A stretch of 64,000 bases of DNA from Varanus komodoensis (Eukaryota; Chordata; Lepidosauria; Squamata; Varanidae): assembly GCF_004798865.1 (NCBI RefSeq), contig NW_025336599.1, forward strand, positions 1,968,271 to 2,032,270, read 5' to 3'. Shown here one piece after another: positions 1 to 10,295 of the stretch. The first letter of the stretch is position 1. Each line of letters begins with the position of its first letter. The notes under the pieces are model-generated. The model was not told the DNA's origin. It ran no database searches and saw only the letters and a program-made list of their open reading frames with translations. A program made the position numbers and the translations under genes.

Positions 1-456
1 AAGGATATAGCCAGGTTAGAGTCAGTGCAGCATAAGGCCACAAGGATGGTGGCTGGATTGCAGGGAAAGCCGTGAGACAAGAATGAGAGAACTGGGCCTT
101 TTCAGCCTGGAGAAGAGGAGAATCCAAAGGGATCTGTATGTGAGGGGATGTCACATGGAGATGGGTAGAGACCTGTTCTCCCCTGCAGAGGAAGGCAGGA
201 CGCGCTCCAACAGTGCAAAGTTCAGGGAACCAAGGTTCCATTTAGATGCCAGGAAGCACTTCCTGAGAGTTAGGACCCCAAGGGTGTGGAATGGGCTTCC
301 ACGAGAGGTCGTTGAGGCCCCATCGGTGCGGGTGTTCAAAGATAGGCTGGACATGCACATGATGGGCATGTCGTGAGTGGAGCTGGCTGGTGCCGGAGAT
401 CAGACTAGATGGCCCAGGAGACCCCTTCTGACTCACTCTGTTTCTATGATTCTATG
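1..456 (+). mobile_element. CR1 LINE 3' end, 5' truncated by the window edge
   Basis: This is the C-terminal end of CR1 ORF2 followed by the short CR1 3' UTR. The frame reads DIARLESVQ at the start, then ELGLFSLEKRR, GRDLFSPAEEGR, DARKHFL and WNGLPREVVEAP, which are CR1 (Jockey-group LINE) C-terminal blocks. The element ends in the CR1 repeat tail (tgattctatg). One frameshift separates the first ~25 codons (frame 1) from the rest (frame 2, from 83), and a few codons are missing after EKRR compared with the copy at 12414-13145. It is therefore a dead copy of a fairly young subfamily. The left end is cut by the window. Confidence 0.9.
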
Positions 457-605
457 TTTTCTACAGAAGGCCAGCATGTCAATGGCAAGGAAATATCCGA
501 GCCCTCGTTGATGGAGAACAGGTTGCCACTGCCCTCTGCATGACAAAGCCCTTTGTCTTCTCTGCTAGAGGCTAAGCCAACCCACTTCCCTTCCAACAAC
601 TTTTC

Positions 606-2950
606 CCATAGGATAGATAGATAAAAACTTTATTGCAGTCAAAGACCAGCTCCATTCAATAAATACATAGATTTTAAAAAAGAAGATACATAAAAATTAT
701 CTATATCAAAACCCCATTCGGATTAATAAATACTTTGACACAATATCAGTAACCTTAAATCAGTGGCAGTCCCAGACTTCGTCCCTGTCCAGCTAGGTAG
801 AGCCACACTCCCCCAGAATCTGTCTTCAGACACCCATCATGGCCACAAAGAATTTAGCAACACTATATGTTATTGTTGGGTTAGTGTCAGACAGCAATAT
901 ATAGATATATTGTTGTTCTGTACGGCCCGGGAAGCGATTCATCAGTGGAGAAATGAGTGCAGTGCGAATATCCCGGTAGAATGTGCAGCTCAGCAGGACG
1001 TGCTTGGTGGTTTCCATCTGTTCCATCCCACAGGGACAGAGGTGCTCCGACCAGGGGATCTTTTTGTACCATCCAAAACTGCCGAGGGGAGTCGCATGAA
1101 GGTGGGCCAAGGAAAAAGCCGCTCTGTGTTTATGGAGTCCCAACTGTTTGAAGTGGGGTGCAGCTATTACAATGCATCTATAGTCCTCCCTAAGATAGAA
1201 TTCAGGGGCTCTACTGAGATTGCTTTGTCTTTCAGTTTCTGCAATGCACTGCTTGATGGTTTCTGTTGTCTGTTCAAAACCCGTATTTAGTACAGTCCAC
1301 AGGAGAAGGCCCAAGAGGGCTATTTTCTGCTCAATTGATTTAATCCAGTTGGATTTAAAGTCATCTTACAGGATTAGTGGAGCAAGGCCAACTGGAAAGT
1401 ATACCAACCTGAGCCAGTGCGCAAGAATGGCCTCACAGATCCTAGCTTCAATTTGGATCTGACCAGTCTCCAATCTTATCTGTGCATTGGAGACATTCCA
1501 AGGAACATCCAGTATTGCCCTCAGAAATTTTCATTGGACACGTTGTAGTACTTGGGTGTTCGGGAAAGGCCCCAGTTGAGATTCATGCAGTAGTTGAGAT
1601 AGTACTTTTGCTTGGTATAGTTGGAGGGCTAGGGGGATGTCATGGCCACCTTTAGATCTCATGAATTGTATTATGGCTGATGAACTTCTCTGGGCATTTA
1701 ATGCCACATATTCGCCATGGGCCTTCCTGGAGCCATTTGCTTGTAGGACTGCACCTAAATATTTGAACTGGGAAACCTGCTTGATCTTGTGCTAATTTAT
1801 CTTCCATGATTGAGTTTTTGGTCTTTTTGCAAAGGTCATGATTTTTGTTTTTTGATAATTGATTGTCAGATCTTCTTCCCTGCAATATTCAGTCAGCTTC
1901 TGCAGTGCTCTTGTGAGCCCAAATGGAGTCCTCGAAATAATAGCTCCGTCATCTACATATAGTAGTATAGTTATATGCCTCCCTGCAATTTGGGGGTTGG
2001 GGGTGAAGATCGATGTGATTTAACTGGTCGACCAATGAGTTGATATAGAAATTGAACAGGAGTGGAGCAAGAATGCAGCCTTGCTTGACCCTTTTTGTGT
2101 TGGAACAGCATTTGTGAGGTGACCATGCGCACTGCATCTGACCTTGAGGGAGGTGCCTCTATATAGGGTCTGAATAAGTAGGAGTAGGCACTTATCAATG
2201 TTGGAGGCCTCTAATTTTTTCCACAGTTTAACCCTTGAGATAGAATCGAAAGTTGCCTTGAGGTCTATAAAGGCTGCGTAGAGCAAGGTGACTTTGCTTG
2301 AGATGTTTTCTCAATGAGGTGCTGTAGCACCAAGCATTGATCTATGGTTAAGCAACCCTCCCTGAAGCTGGCCTGCTCCTCCGCCCATAGCATGTTCTGT
2401 TCCAGCCAATCTTTGAGCTTCACATATAGGTGCCTGGCATATAGTTTAGCGATGATGCTTAACAGACTGATGGGGTCATCTCTCTATCAGAAAGGTTGTC
2501 TCTCTTTCCCTTCTTGAATATGGGGACAATGATGGCAGAGCCCCAATCTGCTGGAATCTGCCCAGTCGTATCAATATAGGCGAATAGTGACACTAGAACT
2601 GGAGCCTACCATTCAAAGTTGTCTTTGACCACCTCTGGAGGAATCAGGTCTTCTCCTGGGGCTTTGCCCATTTTTGTCTGGGCAGCTAGTTCATAAATTT
2701 CTGAAATCAGGACTGGGGGCCAAGGTGGAACTCCTTCAAACACAGCATTCCAGGTCACATTGTCAGCATAGGAAAAGTTTCTTTCTGCATGGCAGCTCTG
2801 CAGAGGATCTTGCCAGCAACAGGAAGCAAGAATGTCTGCTAGACTTTTGGGGCAGAAGGAGCCAGAAGCAAGATGGGCAGAAGGAATCACACAAGAGCAT
2901 TCAAAGGGCTCAGCAACTCAGAAGCTTCCATTTCTTCTCTATCGCAGTAA
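606..2950 (-). mobile_element. LINE with C-terminal CCHC knuckle (I/Vingi or R4-like), 5' truncated
   Basis: A reverse-strand non-LTR retrotransposon about 2.3 kb long. Reading from its 5' side, it shows a reverse transcriptase fingers motif (KMGKAPGEDLIPPEVVK near 2620-2680), a palm block (LYAAFIDLKATFDSISR near 2235-2285), a ILAPLLFNFYINSLV block (near 2020-2090) and a C-terminal knuckle (CPCG..ETTKHVLLSC near 985-1030). It ends with a 3' tail whose reverse complement runs into a gatagatagat repeat at 611-621. The reading frame is broken several times. No endonuclease domain is left, so it is 5' truncated. The C-x-C-x9-H-x4-C spacing occurs both in I/Vingi-type and in R4-type LINEs, so the clade is not settled. 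The same 3' tail recurs at 23024-23072. Confidence 0.8.
826..1314 (-). pseudogene. C-terminal domain of LINE pol with zinc knuckle
   Basis: A 162-codon open stretch forming the C-terminus of the LINE at 606-2950. The knuckle has two cysteines in CPCG, then His in TTKHVLL and a final Cys. It is followed by a conserved-looking tail (RFPGRTEQ, YILLSDTNPTIT, VAKFF). In related LINEs this region follows the reverse transcriptase and probably binds nucleic acid. The first Met is not a true start, because the domain would be read through from upstream in an intact element. The N-terminal link is lost, so this is a remnant and not a gene. Confidence 0.65.
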
Positions 2951-3579
2951 GTATTAATACAGAATTATTGCTATACTGCTTTCCCATGTATTGACATGCT
3001 CTCACCTCTGAAATGATCAGATTGGGACATAAGGGAAGAAACTATGGGGGGGGGGGACACATCTGGAAAGCAGCAGCTCTTTCTCCAAATTGAATATGGA
3101 AGTGTTATACCTGGAAGTGTTTATGCCTCATGAAGAGTTCATACTATGAAATCTGCAAGCACAACTCAAATGCAATTCTTAAAAAAAAACGGATACAATG
3201 AACTGCTTGTGAATAATGCACACACCTCAAATTATTCAGAGCAGATTTGAATAATAAATGTGTTTGAGAAAATTGTACATTGTTCACAGACAATTCGGGG
3301 GGAGAAAGGCAAGCAAACATCCGTCATGTATTCGTCGCCGCTGCCTGCTTATTACACTCTGCACATTGCAGCAGGGCTGGAGCTGTGGGAGGGCCTCATG
3401 CATACAGTGTGTTCTGGTGGAAAAAACATTAGGCTGGTGGGATTGCTGGTTTTTCTTAAACACAAGGGAGGAAAGAAAAGAGAAGAGAGAAGGAAGGTAG
3501 AGACTTTGCAGCTCCAGAAGGCTGATTCTTTGACTGGCCAAACGAAAGAGGCAGCCAAGCTAAGAACACTCCACACGCC
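2951..3579. other. Unassigned spacer with a G11 run
   Basis: No gene or repeat family recognised. A run of eleven G lies at 3046-3056. A purine-rich stretch (3465-3500) yields a 148-codon frame running into the CR1 tail, but its composition is low-complexity and it resembles no family. Confidence 0.5.
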
Positions 3580-3830
3580 CTTGAAAGGCTGTCACAAAGA
3601 GGAAGGCCGGGACCTCTTCTCGATCATGCCAGATTGCAGGGCATGGGATAACAGGCTCAATACGCAGGAAGCCCGGCTCCCGCTAGGCATCAGGAAGGTG
3701 TCCTGACTGTTCCAGCAGCACAGCAATATGTAGGGAGCTGGGGGGTGATTCCATGCTGGAGGCATTCATGGGTGCGATGGCCCTCTGGCCCCTTCCAGCT
3801 CTCCTCTTCTATAATTCTGTGATTCTATAA
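3580..3830 (+). mobile_element. CR1 LINE 3' end
   Basis: A decayed CR1 3' end. The frame near 3586-3630 reads GCHKEEGRDLFS, the same block as GCHTEVGRDLFS in the copy at 12414-13145. It ends with the CR1 3' UTR (gatggccctctggccccttc) and the tail ataattctgtgattctata. The 5' limit is uncertain by several tens of bases. It belongs to a different, older CR1 subfamily than the copy at 1-456, judged by its 3' UTR. Confidence 0.75.
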
Positions 3831-5019
3831 CAGCTGCTCTGATGGACCTCGTGACTGCTCTGACCTATTGCCATTAAGGGGGCTTTGTGGGTCTCTCTTT
3901 TTCCCTTTCCTTTCTTTTTTTCCTTTTTGGAGTTTCTTTGAATGGAACTCTGACCTAATTCTCATTTATTGATTAATATGCTTTTACCTATATGCTTTTA
4001 AAGGTATCAAACACATTTTCCCATTTTTGCCCTGCACAAACTCAGAAAAGCACAGCCGCACAACCACAAACTGCATCCAGTTCTGTGTTCCTTTCCCGGA
4101 TGCTCAGCCTAGGTGCGACAGCACGGATCAAGCAGAAAGCGGGCGAATGCCAAGCAGATGGATTTCACATCAGTCTGCAGCTAGCCCTGGTATTGCTACC
4201 CCTGCCCAGCATTGTGCACCTGGCATGATGCAGAGAATTGATCTTGGACAGGATTCAAGGTGAGGTCAGTAAGGAGTCCAAAGTCAGGGAGCTCCAGAGA
4301 AAAGCTGCGTTAGGAAGGGTGTACACGGCAGCACAAATGGTGTTTCAGCACTGTGTACCTAGAACTGAAGGTTTCGAAGCTGCTTCCTTCGCCGAAAGCA
4401 CCACTGCACCACACAATTGCCACAGAGCCTTTACTCAGGATATGTTCTTGCTTCCCAGATTTGTTCTCATGCATCTGACAGCTCCAAGACAAGGGGATGG
4501 GGGCACCAGAAGGGCAGGAGGGCTTACCTGGCTTGCAGGGGGCAGCTCTACACCCTAATCTGAGCAGATTATGCAGCTGGAGCACAGGATCTCTCAACAG
4601 TACTGCAGCAGAAAGGGAAGAAAGCACACAGTTGTTGTGCGAGGGTGTGGACGCCATCTCCCTTGCCCGGCGCGGCCTAGCGTGGCTTTTGCTCTAAGTA
4701 CGGTGTGCGCCGGCGTCCCACAAAAGCAGTGGCGGCCACTTTTCCTTAATGTAAGAACCGGATCTCAGAAGTGCCACACGTGCTGCTGAATACCAGCCTG
4801 GCCTCTCTCAGGACTGGACTTGCTGCAGGCTTGCCTTCCAACTCTGAAGAGCTGCTTCGCCCGACTGCTTTAATTTTTTTGGAGCTGCGGGGTAGGACAG
4901 CAGAGCAGCTGACGGATGCACCAGCCAAGTGCCGCACGCCAATGATGCATCTCATCAATGCATTCACTGAACCAGCTGTTTTTCGAACAATCCGTTAGGA
5001 GGCTGTCGGGCTCTCATGA
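3831..5019. other. Unassigned, apparently unique DNA
   Basis: No exon, RNA gene or repeat recognised. GC content rises between about 4480 and 4960, giving open frames of up to ~115 codons on both strands. These overlap one another, use different frames and show no family signature. Confidence 0.5.
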
Positions 5020-5260
5020 TGGATTAGGTAACGTTGATATGACATCAGGGAACATTGTCAGATTTTCATAAAAGATAATTCCGTAAGCATGGACAAAGTC
5101 CCACCGTGTATTGCTCTCTCGTGAACAGTACTAGAAAGCAACAGGAGTGCGACCTGCACGGCCCTGCTAGAATTCATCAGTGTAATTACGTTTCATGATT
5201 TATTAAGAGTGTAAATAGGGAAACAAATGGCTGGTGTTCCTCTGTTTTCAGATTAATGCC
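5020..5260. promoter_or_regulatory. Conserved-noncoding-like block, candidate enhancer
   Basis: Unique AT-rich DNA with no repeat signature. It contains a CRE/ATF-like tgacatca (5040-5047), ttacgtttcatgatttatta (5186-5205) and a homeodomain-like gtaatta-type word. Such base texture is common in vertebrate enhancers. This is inferred from composition only. Confidence 0.25.
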
Positions 5261-6519
5261 GGGTTGAATCACACGTCCAGTTATGGCACGAGCAGCTGGA
5301 CTCTGGCCATATGGTACAGCTTGGCAGAAAGCTGAAGTTCAGGGGCTGGGAAATCTCGCATCCTGCTGTTTGAGCATCCAGCCCCATCATGCTTCACCAT
5401 TGGCTATGCAGGTTAGGGCTGATGGGGTTTGTAGGCTGGTTGCCCGTGCTGACGGTGACACAGCAGAGGCATCCTTGCTTCTGATACATGTGCTCAGCTC
5501 AGTGGTGTCTCTGCTGGAAGAGGGGGAGAGGACGGCAGAGCAAAGGAAGGGGCAGAGCTGCTGTCTTGCTTTGCATCTGGACGGCCTTTTTGCACCGGGC
5601 AAACACCCGGCTGTGCTGAGGCTGGTTCACTGCGGACTCCCCAGTCGGAGCAGAGAGCACAGTCTTCGTGGCCATGGGCAAGTGCGCCTCATCTTGCTCC
5701 CACATCTACCGCCATTTGTGCTCCCCAGAACATAGCATTATTTTAATCTATTTTGCCCAAGTAAATATTTTACCTTACAGCATGCATTTTGAAGAGGCTG
5801 TATCCTCAAAGGCATGTTCTTGTGTACATTGTCTCTTAAAATATATGTTTCATATATACTTTTATTTTAAAAATACATCTTGAACTAAGAAGTATATTAC
5901 AAAGTGTGGAGTAATATTAAAACTGAAAGATCAATGCACTTCAATCCAGGTATTAAACTGGAAAGTGCGGATCATTTAAAATGGCAGATGGAATAAATCC
6001 TTCAAGCATCCGTAACTAGCAGGCACCCGGCCATGGCTGCTGTCACCCTGAACATGTGACCACTTTGTATTCCCTCTGCTGGGGAACCCATGTGCAACCC
6101 ACCTCTATCACTGTTGGGGTGATTCAGAGAGAAAGCTCACCTATTCACAGAATCAGACAAGTCCGAATGCAAATTTGCCTAACAGCTGGAGAGTGAAAGT
6201 GATGAGCATTCTCTTTACAAGCAGATCTGCACAGCATGTGATTCAACCAACCAAATAAATTGTAGGAAGCATGGATGGTGGCCCACCAGGTATACAGTAA
6301 GCCCCCCGTTTTGTCCTCCCCCAGAAGACAGACTGACCAAGTCCAGTGAGGCAGGTCACGTCAATTTCAGGCCTTTTGGGAAGAAGGCATTGACCCTTCT
6401 ATCAGGTTAATAATTTGCAGAGTTTGGGATGAGCATTTAGAACTGCCAAGTTAATCTGTGTAGTTCACAGACTACACAGGGCTTTCTTTTGTTTCCGGGC
6501 TTTGAAACTGGCGTGCTTC
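5261..6519. other. Unassigned, apparently unique DNA
   Basis: A GC-richer part (5280-5735) carries a 150-codon forward frame with no recognisable domain and an overlapping reverse frame, so I do not call a gene. From 5740 to 6519 the sequence is AT-rich and unique-looking. Confidence 0.5.
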
Positions 6520-6730
6520 CATTTGGTGCAACATGGAGAATCTGGAATGACTCAGTAACAGCATCCCCAGTTCAGCTGACATTAAATATCTACATGCTTG
6601 CCAAAAATGCTGTGTGTTGTAATTAAATATCTAATGTGCAGTTTGCTTAGCATCTGCAAAGGTGTCTGCCTTTGATGACTTAATCTTTTCCTGCAGCTGA
6701 AGCCTGCAAAAGTAGACATTCATTCAGTAG
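6520..6730. promoter_or_regulatory. Conserved-noncoding-like block, candidate enhancer
   Basis: Unique AT-rich sequence containing an AP-1-like tgactcag (6549-6556), two taaatatct words (6583-6591 and 6624-6632), gtaattaaat and a tgatgacttaat word near 6675. No repeat family was recognised. The regulatory role is inferred from texture and motif density only. Confidence 0.27.
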
Positions 6731-7301
6731 TTTCCTTCTTTGAGCTCACTTGCTTGGCCAGAATCAAATCTAAGTTCTTGTAAGCACATCCTATAGCAAT
6801 CTGTTCCAAATATTTAGCAAATTGAAGAGTAAATTCAAAGTTGTCTTTTTTTGGTGGGTGGGGGTATCACTCTGGTTGTATGTGCTGAGCAATAAATTTT
6901 AAATATAAAGAAAAACTTCCAACATGCCTGGAAAAGTCCTAAGAATTATCTAAATCCTGTGGCCATCAATAGAAATGTGCAGGTATAATCAGGGATGAAC
7001 TGGCAGGAAGAGGCTTAGAAGCATATCAGCATTCACTCCAACTTTCTAATATATTTTTTAAAAGTTTTTAAAAGTTTTTCGGACTACACTTCAGAATTCT
7101 GTTAAGGGAAGTTGAGAACATTGCTCCACTTCTGTTGAAGAACAAGAGATCAAGGACAGAATTTAAGATTGGAGGAATGAGAAAAGGAGAAAAAAATCAA
7201 AATTAACAGGTTTGTCCATCTCTGCATAGTATTAAATGAGAATTTTGCTTTCATTTTGTGAAGGATTTACTAACATTTGCAAATGTAATTACATTTGTTT
7301 G
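6731..7301. other. Unassigned AT-rich spacer
   Basis: No gene seen. A tagaaatgtgcagg word near 6970 resembles the edges of some lizard miniature DNA transposons, but no matching opposite end was found. Confidence 0.4.
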
Positions 7302-7440
7302 TATGGTCCGAAGGCACACGTGGCATCTATGATGTTGAAGCTAAGCAGGTCGGAGTTTGGAGGGGAGGCCACCTGGGAACCTCAGGAGTCACCTTGCATT
7401 CCACAATGGGAGACAGGTTGGATATAAACTAATCAACCAA
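7302..7440 (+). mobile_element. 5S-rRNA-derived SINE (5S-Sauria-like)
   Basis: The element carries recognisable parts of 5S rRNA. gaagctaagcagg at 7337-7349 matches the 5S A box and is followed by tcgg as in 5S. A C-box-like ggggaggccacctgggaa lies at 7362-7379. A second C-box-like word (atgggagacaggttgg) lies at 7406-7421 and runs into a gatataaa tail. Squamates are known to have 5S-derived SINEs transcribed by RNA polymerase III from these internal boxes. The first part of the 5S sequence (7302-7336) is degraded. It could also be a 5S pseudogene, but the non-5S tail favours a SINE. Confidence 0.72.
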
Positions 7441-7731
7441 CTAATGTATTAACATTGTAATGTGGCCTGAAACAGATTTCAGGAGATGTGTGAGGAATCC
7501 ATTTGAGGTTGGAATCCATTGGATTCTTGGGCTCAGCCTCTCAAACTCTAGAAGGAAGCTCCATCACATGTAGTTTAGGGATGTATGAGAATTTTATTTC
7601 TATTAATTTCATTTCATTAGAATTTTCCTTCTTAGCAACCCAAAACATGACCACCTTTTTCTTGAGCTTATGGCTCCAAATGTAGAGTTTATGTTAAATG
7701 ATGACCACACAAACAGACATGTGTGCATGTG
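7441..7731. other. Unassigned AT-rich spacer
   Basis: No gene or repeat recognised between the 5S-type SINE and the microsatellite. Confidence 0.4.
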
Positions 7732-7739
7732 TACACACA

Positions 7740-7804
<65 letters not shown>
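7732..7804. repeat. Compound microsatellite (AC)n(AG)n
   Basis: About 12 AC units at 7732-7756 pass directly into about 24 AG units at 7757-7804. The purine-rich AG half can form triplex DNA. Long Leu-Ser frames on the reverse strand are artefacts of this repeat. Confidence 0.98.
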
Positions 7805-7808
<4 letters not shown>

Positions 7809-8629
7809 GTGCAGAATTGGGATAGAGTGGACTGCATAAGTACAAAGCCAACATAGATGGGAAATAGAATGACTTGTCCATCTGCATAATTCACTACATG
7901 GTCCTTGATACTGAACTCCAGTTCACAATGGTGAAATGAACTTCTACCTCACTCCATTCAGACACGGGGATGGGTTGGAAGGACCATTCTCCTCCATCTC
8001 ACTCCAACTGGAATAAAGCATACAAGTTCAATGCATGTGTGTGAAGCCACAGGACTTCATGATGCAGAATAACTTCCACAACAGTGTATTCTGTCAACAG
8101 AAAACACTTCACATCAGCATGAACTCTAGTTCTCCAGTCACGCTTTGCTTTTTTCATGTTTTTAGTCTGTGTGAGGGGGATTAGCTTTCAGTTTCATTCC
8201 TTCCTCTGTTCACTCAGTCCTGAATCAACTAAACCATAAAGAGGAATAATTGCAGGGCTAGATAAAAGATATGGGGAAAGCTATGTTTTGACTCAGTGCT
8301 CTGGAATGACCCATATGCTACACTGACCATTTGACATACTTGCTTCCCATTTTAACGATATCTAAAATTTTAAACTTTGCTTGGACAGTTTCCTAAAATG
8401 CAACAGAGGTGAATCTTGGTGGATAAAAAGTTAATTTTGCAATTGGTTGCTTTTTTGTTGTGATGCTGGGTTTGTTTGTTTGTTTGTTTGTATTTTTGTT
8501 GGAACATCCTTAGTATTGTGGATATATCAGTGCTTTGTTTTTGCTTTTTGCTGCAAAGATAATTCCATGTGTGTTCAGTAGTAATGTGTTCAAACAACTG
8601 GAACGATACAGTCTAACCAAATGCCTGCC
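7805..8629. other. Unassigned spacer
   Basis: No gene seen. A short (GTTT)n run lies at 8470-8490. The rest is unique-looking AT-rich DNA. Confidence 0.45.
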
Positions 8630-8790
8630 AGGAGACAATTAAAACAACATTTTGAGTTGACCAATCTCGCAATTTAAAATTCATTCCCGGGGATTCCCTC
8701 TGCACACTCCGAGGCAATTAAAGACTGCTGCAGATGCTCTTTGGACATAAATAGACACTTTCATTGCCCTAAAATTAGGGTTGGCTGGTT
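8630..8790. promoter_or_regulatory. Conserved-noncoding-like block, candidate enhancer
   Basis: Unique AT-rich DNA with caatttaaaattcattccc, gaggcaattaaagactgc and gacataaatagac words that resemble homeodomain and MEF2-like sites. No repeat similarity was recognised. Function is inferred from sequence texture only. Confidence 0.25.
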
Positions 8791-8904
8791 GATGGCATTA
8801 TATGAAGGCTTCTAATGCAGCAAATTTGATCCTCCAGCCTTGGAGTTCTGATTTTGCACCCACTAAATGCCAGGAAAGATAGCAATTGTTCCATGCAAAA
8901 AGGA

Positions 8905-9309
8905 CATGGGTCCTCAAACTATGGCCCGGGGGGTGGATCTGGCCCACCATGCCCATTTACCTGGCCCACCCTGCCCATTTGCACCTGCCGCGCACGTGCA
9001 CGTGCCCGCACCCGCCTACCTCACCCTGCACGCTGGGAGGCAGCGGCTTGCTACTTGGAAAAAACCACCTCCAAGTGAGCAAGCTGCTGCCTCGTGCGCC
9101 CGCCTTGCAGCGTGTGCCCACCCCTGCCCGCACCTTGCCTCCCCTCCCCTCCCCTCACCATGCCCCCACCCCCATCTCAGCGCATGTGCCCACATGTGCA
9201 GCCCCCGCCCCCGCCCCCTCGCCGGCCCACGCGCCCCGCCGGCACCACCTTTCTGGCCAGCACCAGGACCTCTCAACTGGCCCCCAGTGGAAAAGTTTGA
9301 GGACCCCTA
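8905..9309 (+). mobile_element. hAT-type non-autonomous DNA transposon (MITE)
   Basis: The left end catgggtcctcaaact (8905-8920) and the reverse complement of the right end, taggggtcctcaaact (9294-9309), match at 14 of 16 bases. Flanking 8-bp duplications aaaaagga (8897-8904) and aaaaaggc (9310-9317) match at 7 of 8. Both the terminal inverted repeats and the 8-bp target duplication are hAT hallmarks. The 405-bp interior is very GC- and CpG-rich and encodes no transposase. The overlapping frames of up to 147 codons here are composition artefacts. Strand is nominal. Confidence 0.82.
9039..9091. other. Near-perfect hairpin inside the hAT element
   Basis: The arm at 9039-9058 pairs with the arm at 9071-9091 over 20 bp, with one G-U wobble and one single-base bulge, around a 12-base loop (9059-9070). 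Pairing continues less well outward (gcacg near 9028 with cgtgc near 9093). Hairpins in miniature transposons are a known source of microRNA-like precursors. Expression is unknown. Confidence 0.6.
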
Positions 9310-10295
9310 AAAAAGGCTCAAGTTAGACTACTCGACATTTAGCACATCTCTTGTTTATTCATACCTTATTAACTTTAATAAATAAACATGTTGATCACGT
9401 GACTGTTTTCTTTTCTCCATTTAACCCTCCAATCTCTCCTCCCTTCCACATTGCGCACAGAATGCCACATTTCCTGCTGTACAAGTTTTTAACTGCCTAC
9501 CTCTTTGCATCTTGTCATAGGCTTTCGTGCAGTGAACCCCATGCGTACCTGAACGCACAAGGGGCAGCTCATCTTTTGCATCTTCCAGCAGAAGACAGAT
9601 GGCTTACTTCTGATGGGCCACAGCCACCCACGCTGATGGAAGGGGTTGGGAAGGGGCTCAGGAGTGACGGACAGGCACAGCCGCATGTAGTCTTCTTGTC
9701 CCAGTCAAAAGACATTTGGTTGGCATTCAGGAGGTGGGTATCAGGGCTGAGCGGCAGGAGAACTTCCTCCTCTGGTCTGCTCTTTGGCTGTCAGTAGAGA
9801 CTCTGCCCTGGCTCCAGGAGTGCAGTGGCTGGGGCCCCTATCCCTTCACTGGCTACTATGAGCTGTTCCTGGCCAGGGGCAGAAGGTCAACCAATAGTTA
9901 ACAGAGCTAGGAAGGACTTTCACTTCCGTGCACAACTGGCCCACAGTGTTAGGTTTTGCTTTCCGTGTAGCAAAGGGCTGAGGTTTATTTTTTAGGAAGC
10001 TAACAAACAAACCTTTCTGTTCATTTCTTTGATTATTTCAATTTCGCTGGAGGACATTTGAGGCATTTGGCTGGGTGGAGCAGAAAGAGAAAGCATGGAA
10101 TGGGACCCCCCAAAGGTTAAGATTCTCTCTTAGACTGAAGGCCAGATCTCGGGGACTTTGTTTTAGTGGTGGATGGTACTGAAGGCAAACAGGATACAAC
10201 CAAAGGTATGTCAAAAATACGAACAAAAACTAGCATCTATTTAAGTTTTTCCTGACCATTGGCTTTCTTAATTTTAGAATACTATGGCAGTGGTG
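9310..10295. other. Unassigned, apparently unique DNA
   Basis: No gene or repeat recognised. Frames of up to 148 codons (9351-9797) show no family resemblance and overlap reverse-strand frames. Confidence 0.45.

Noticed and set aside
763-1290. 175-codon forward frame
   Set aside because: It is the antisense shadow of the LINE pol C-terminus encoded on the reverse strand at 826-1314.
7609-7894. Reverse-strand frames rich in Leu-Ser and Cys-Val
   Set aside because: They are direct translations of the AC/AG microsatellite.
8867-9326. Three overlapping proline- and alanine-rich frames of up to 147 codons
   Set aside because: They lie wholly inside the GC-rich hAT element, overlap one another in different frames and on both strands, and have no domain.
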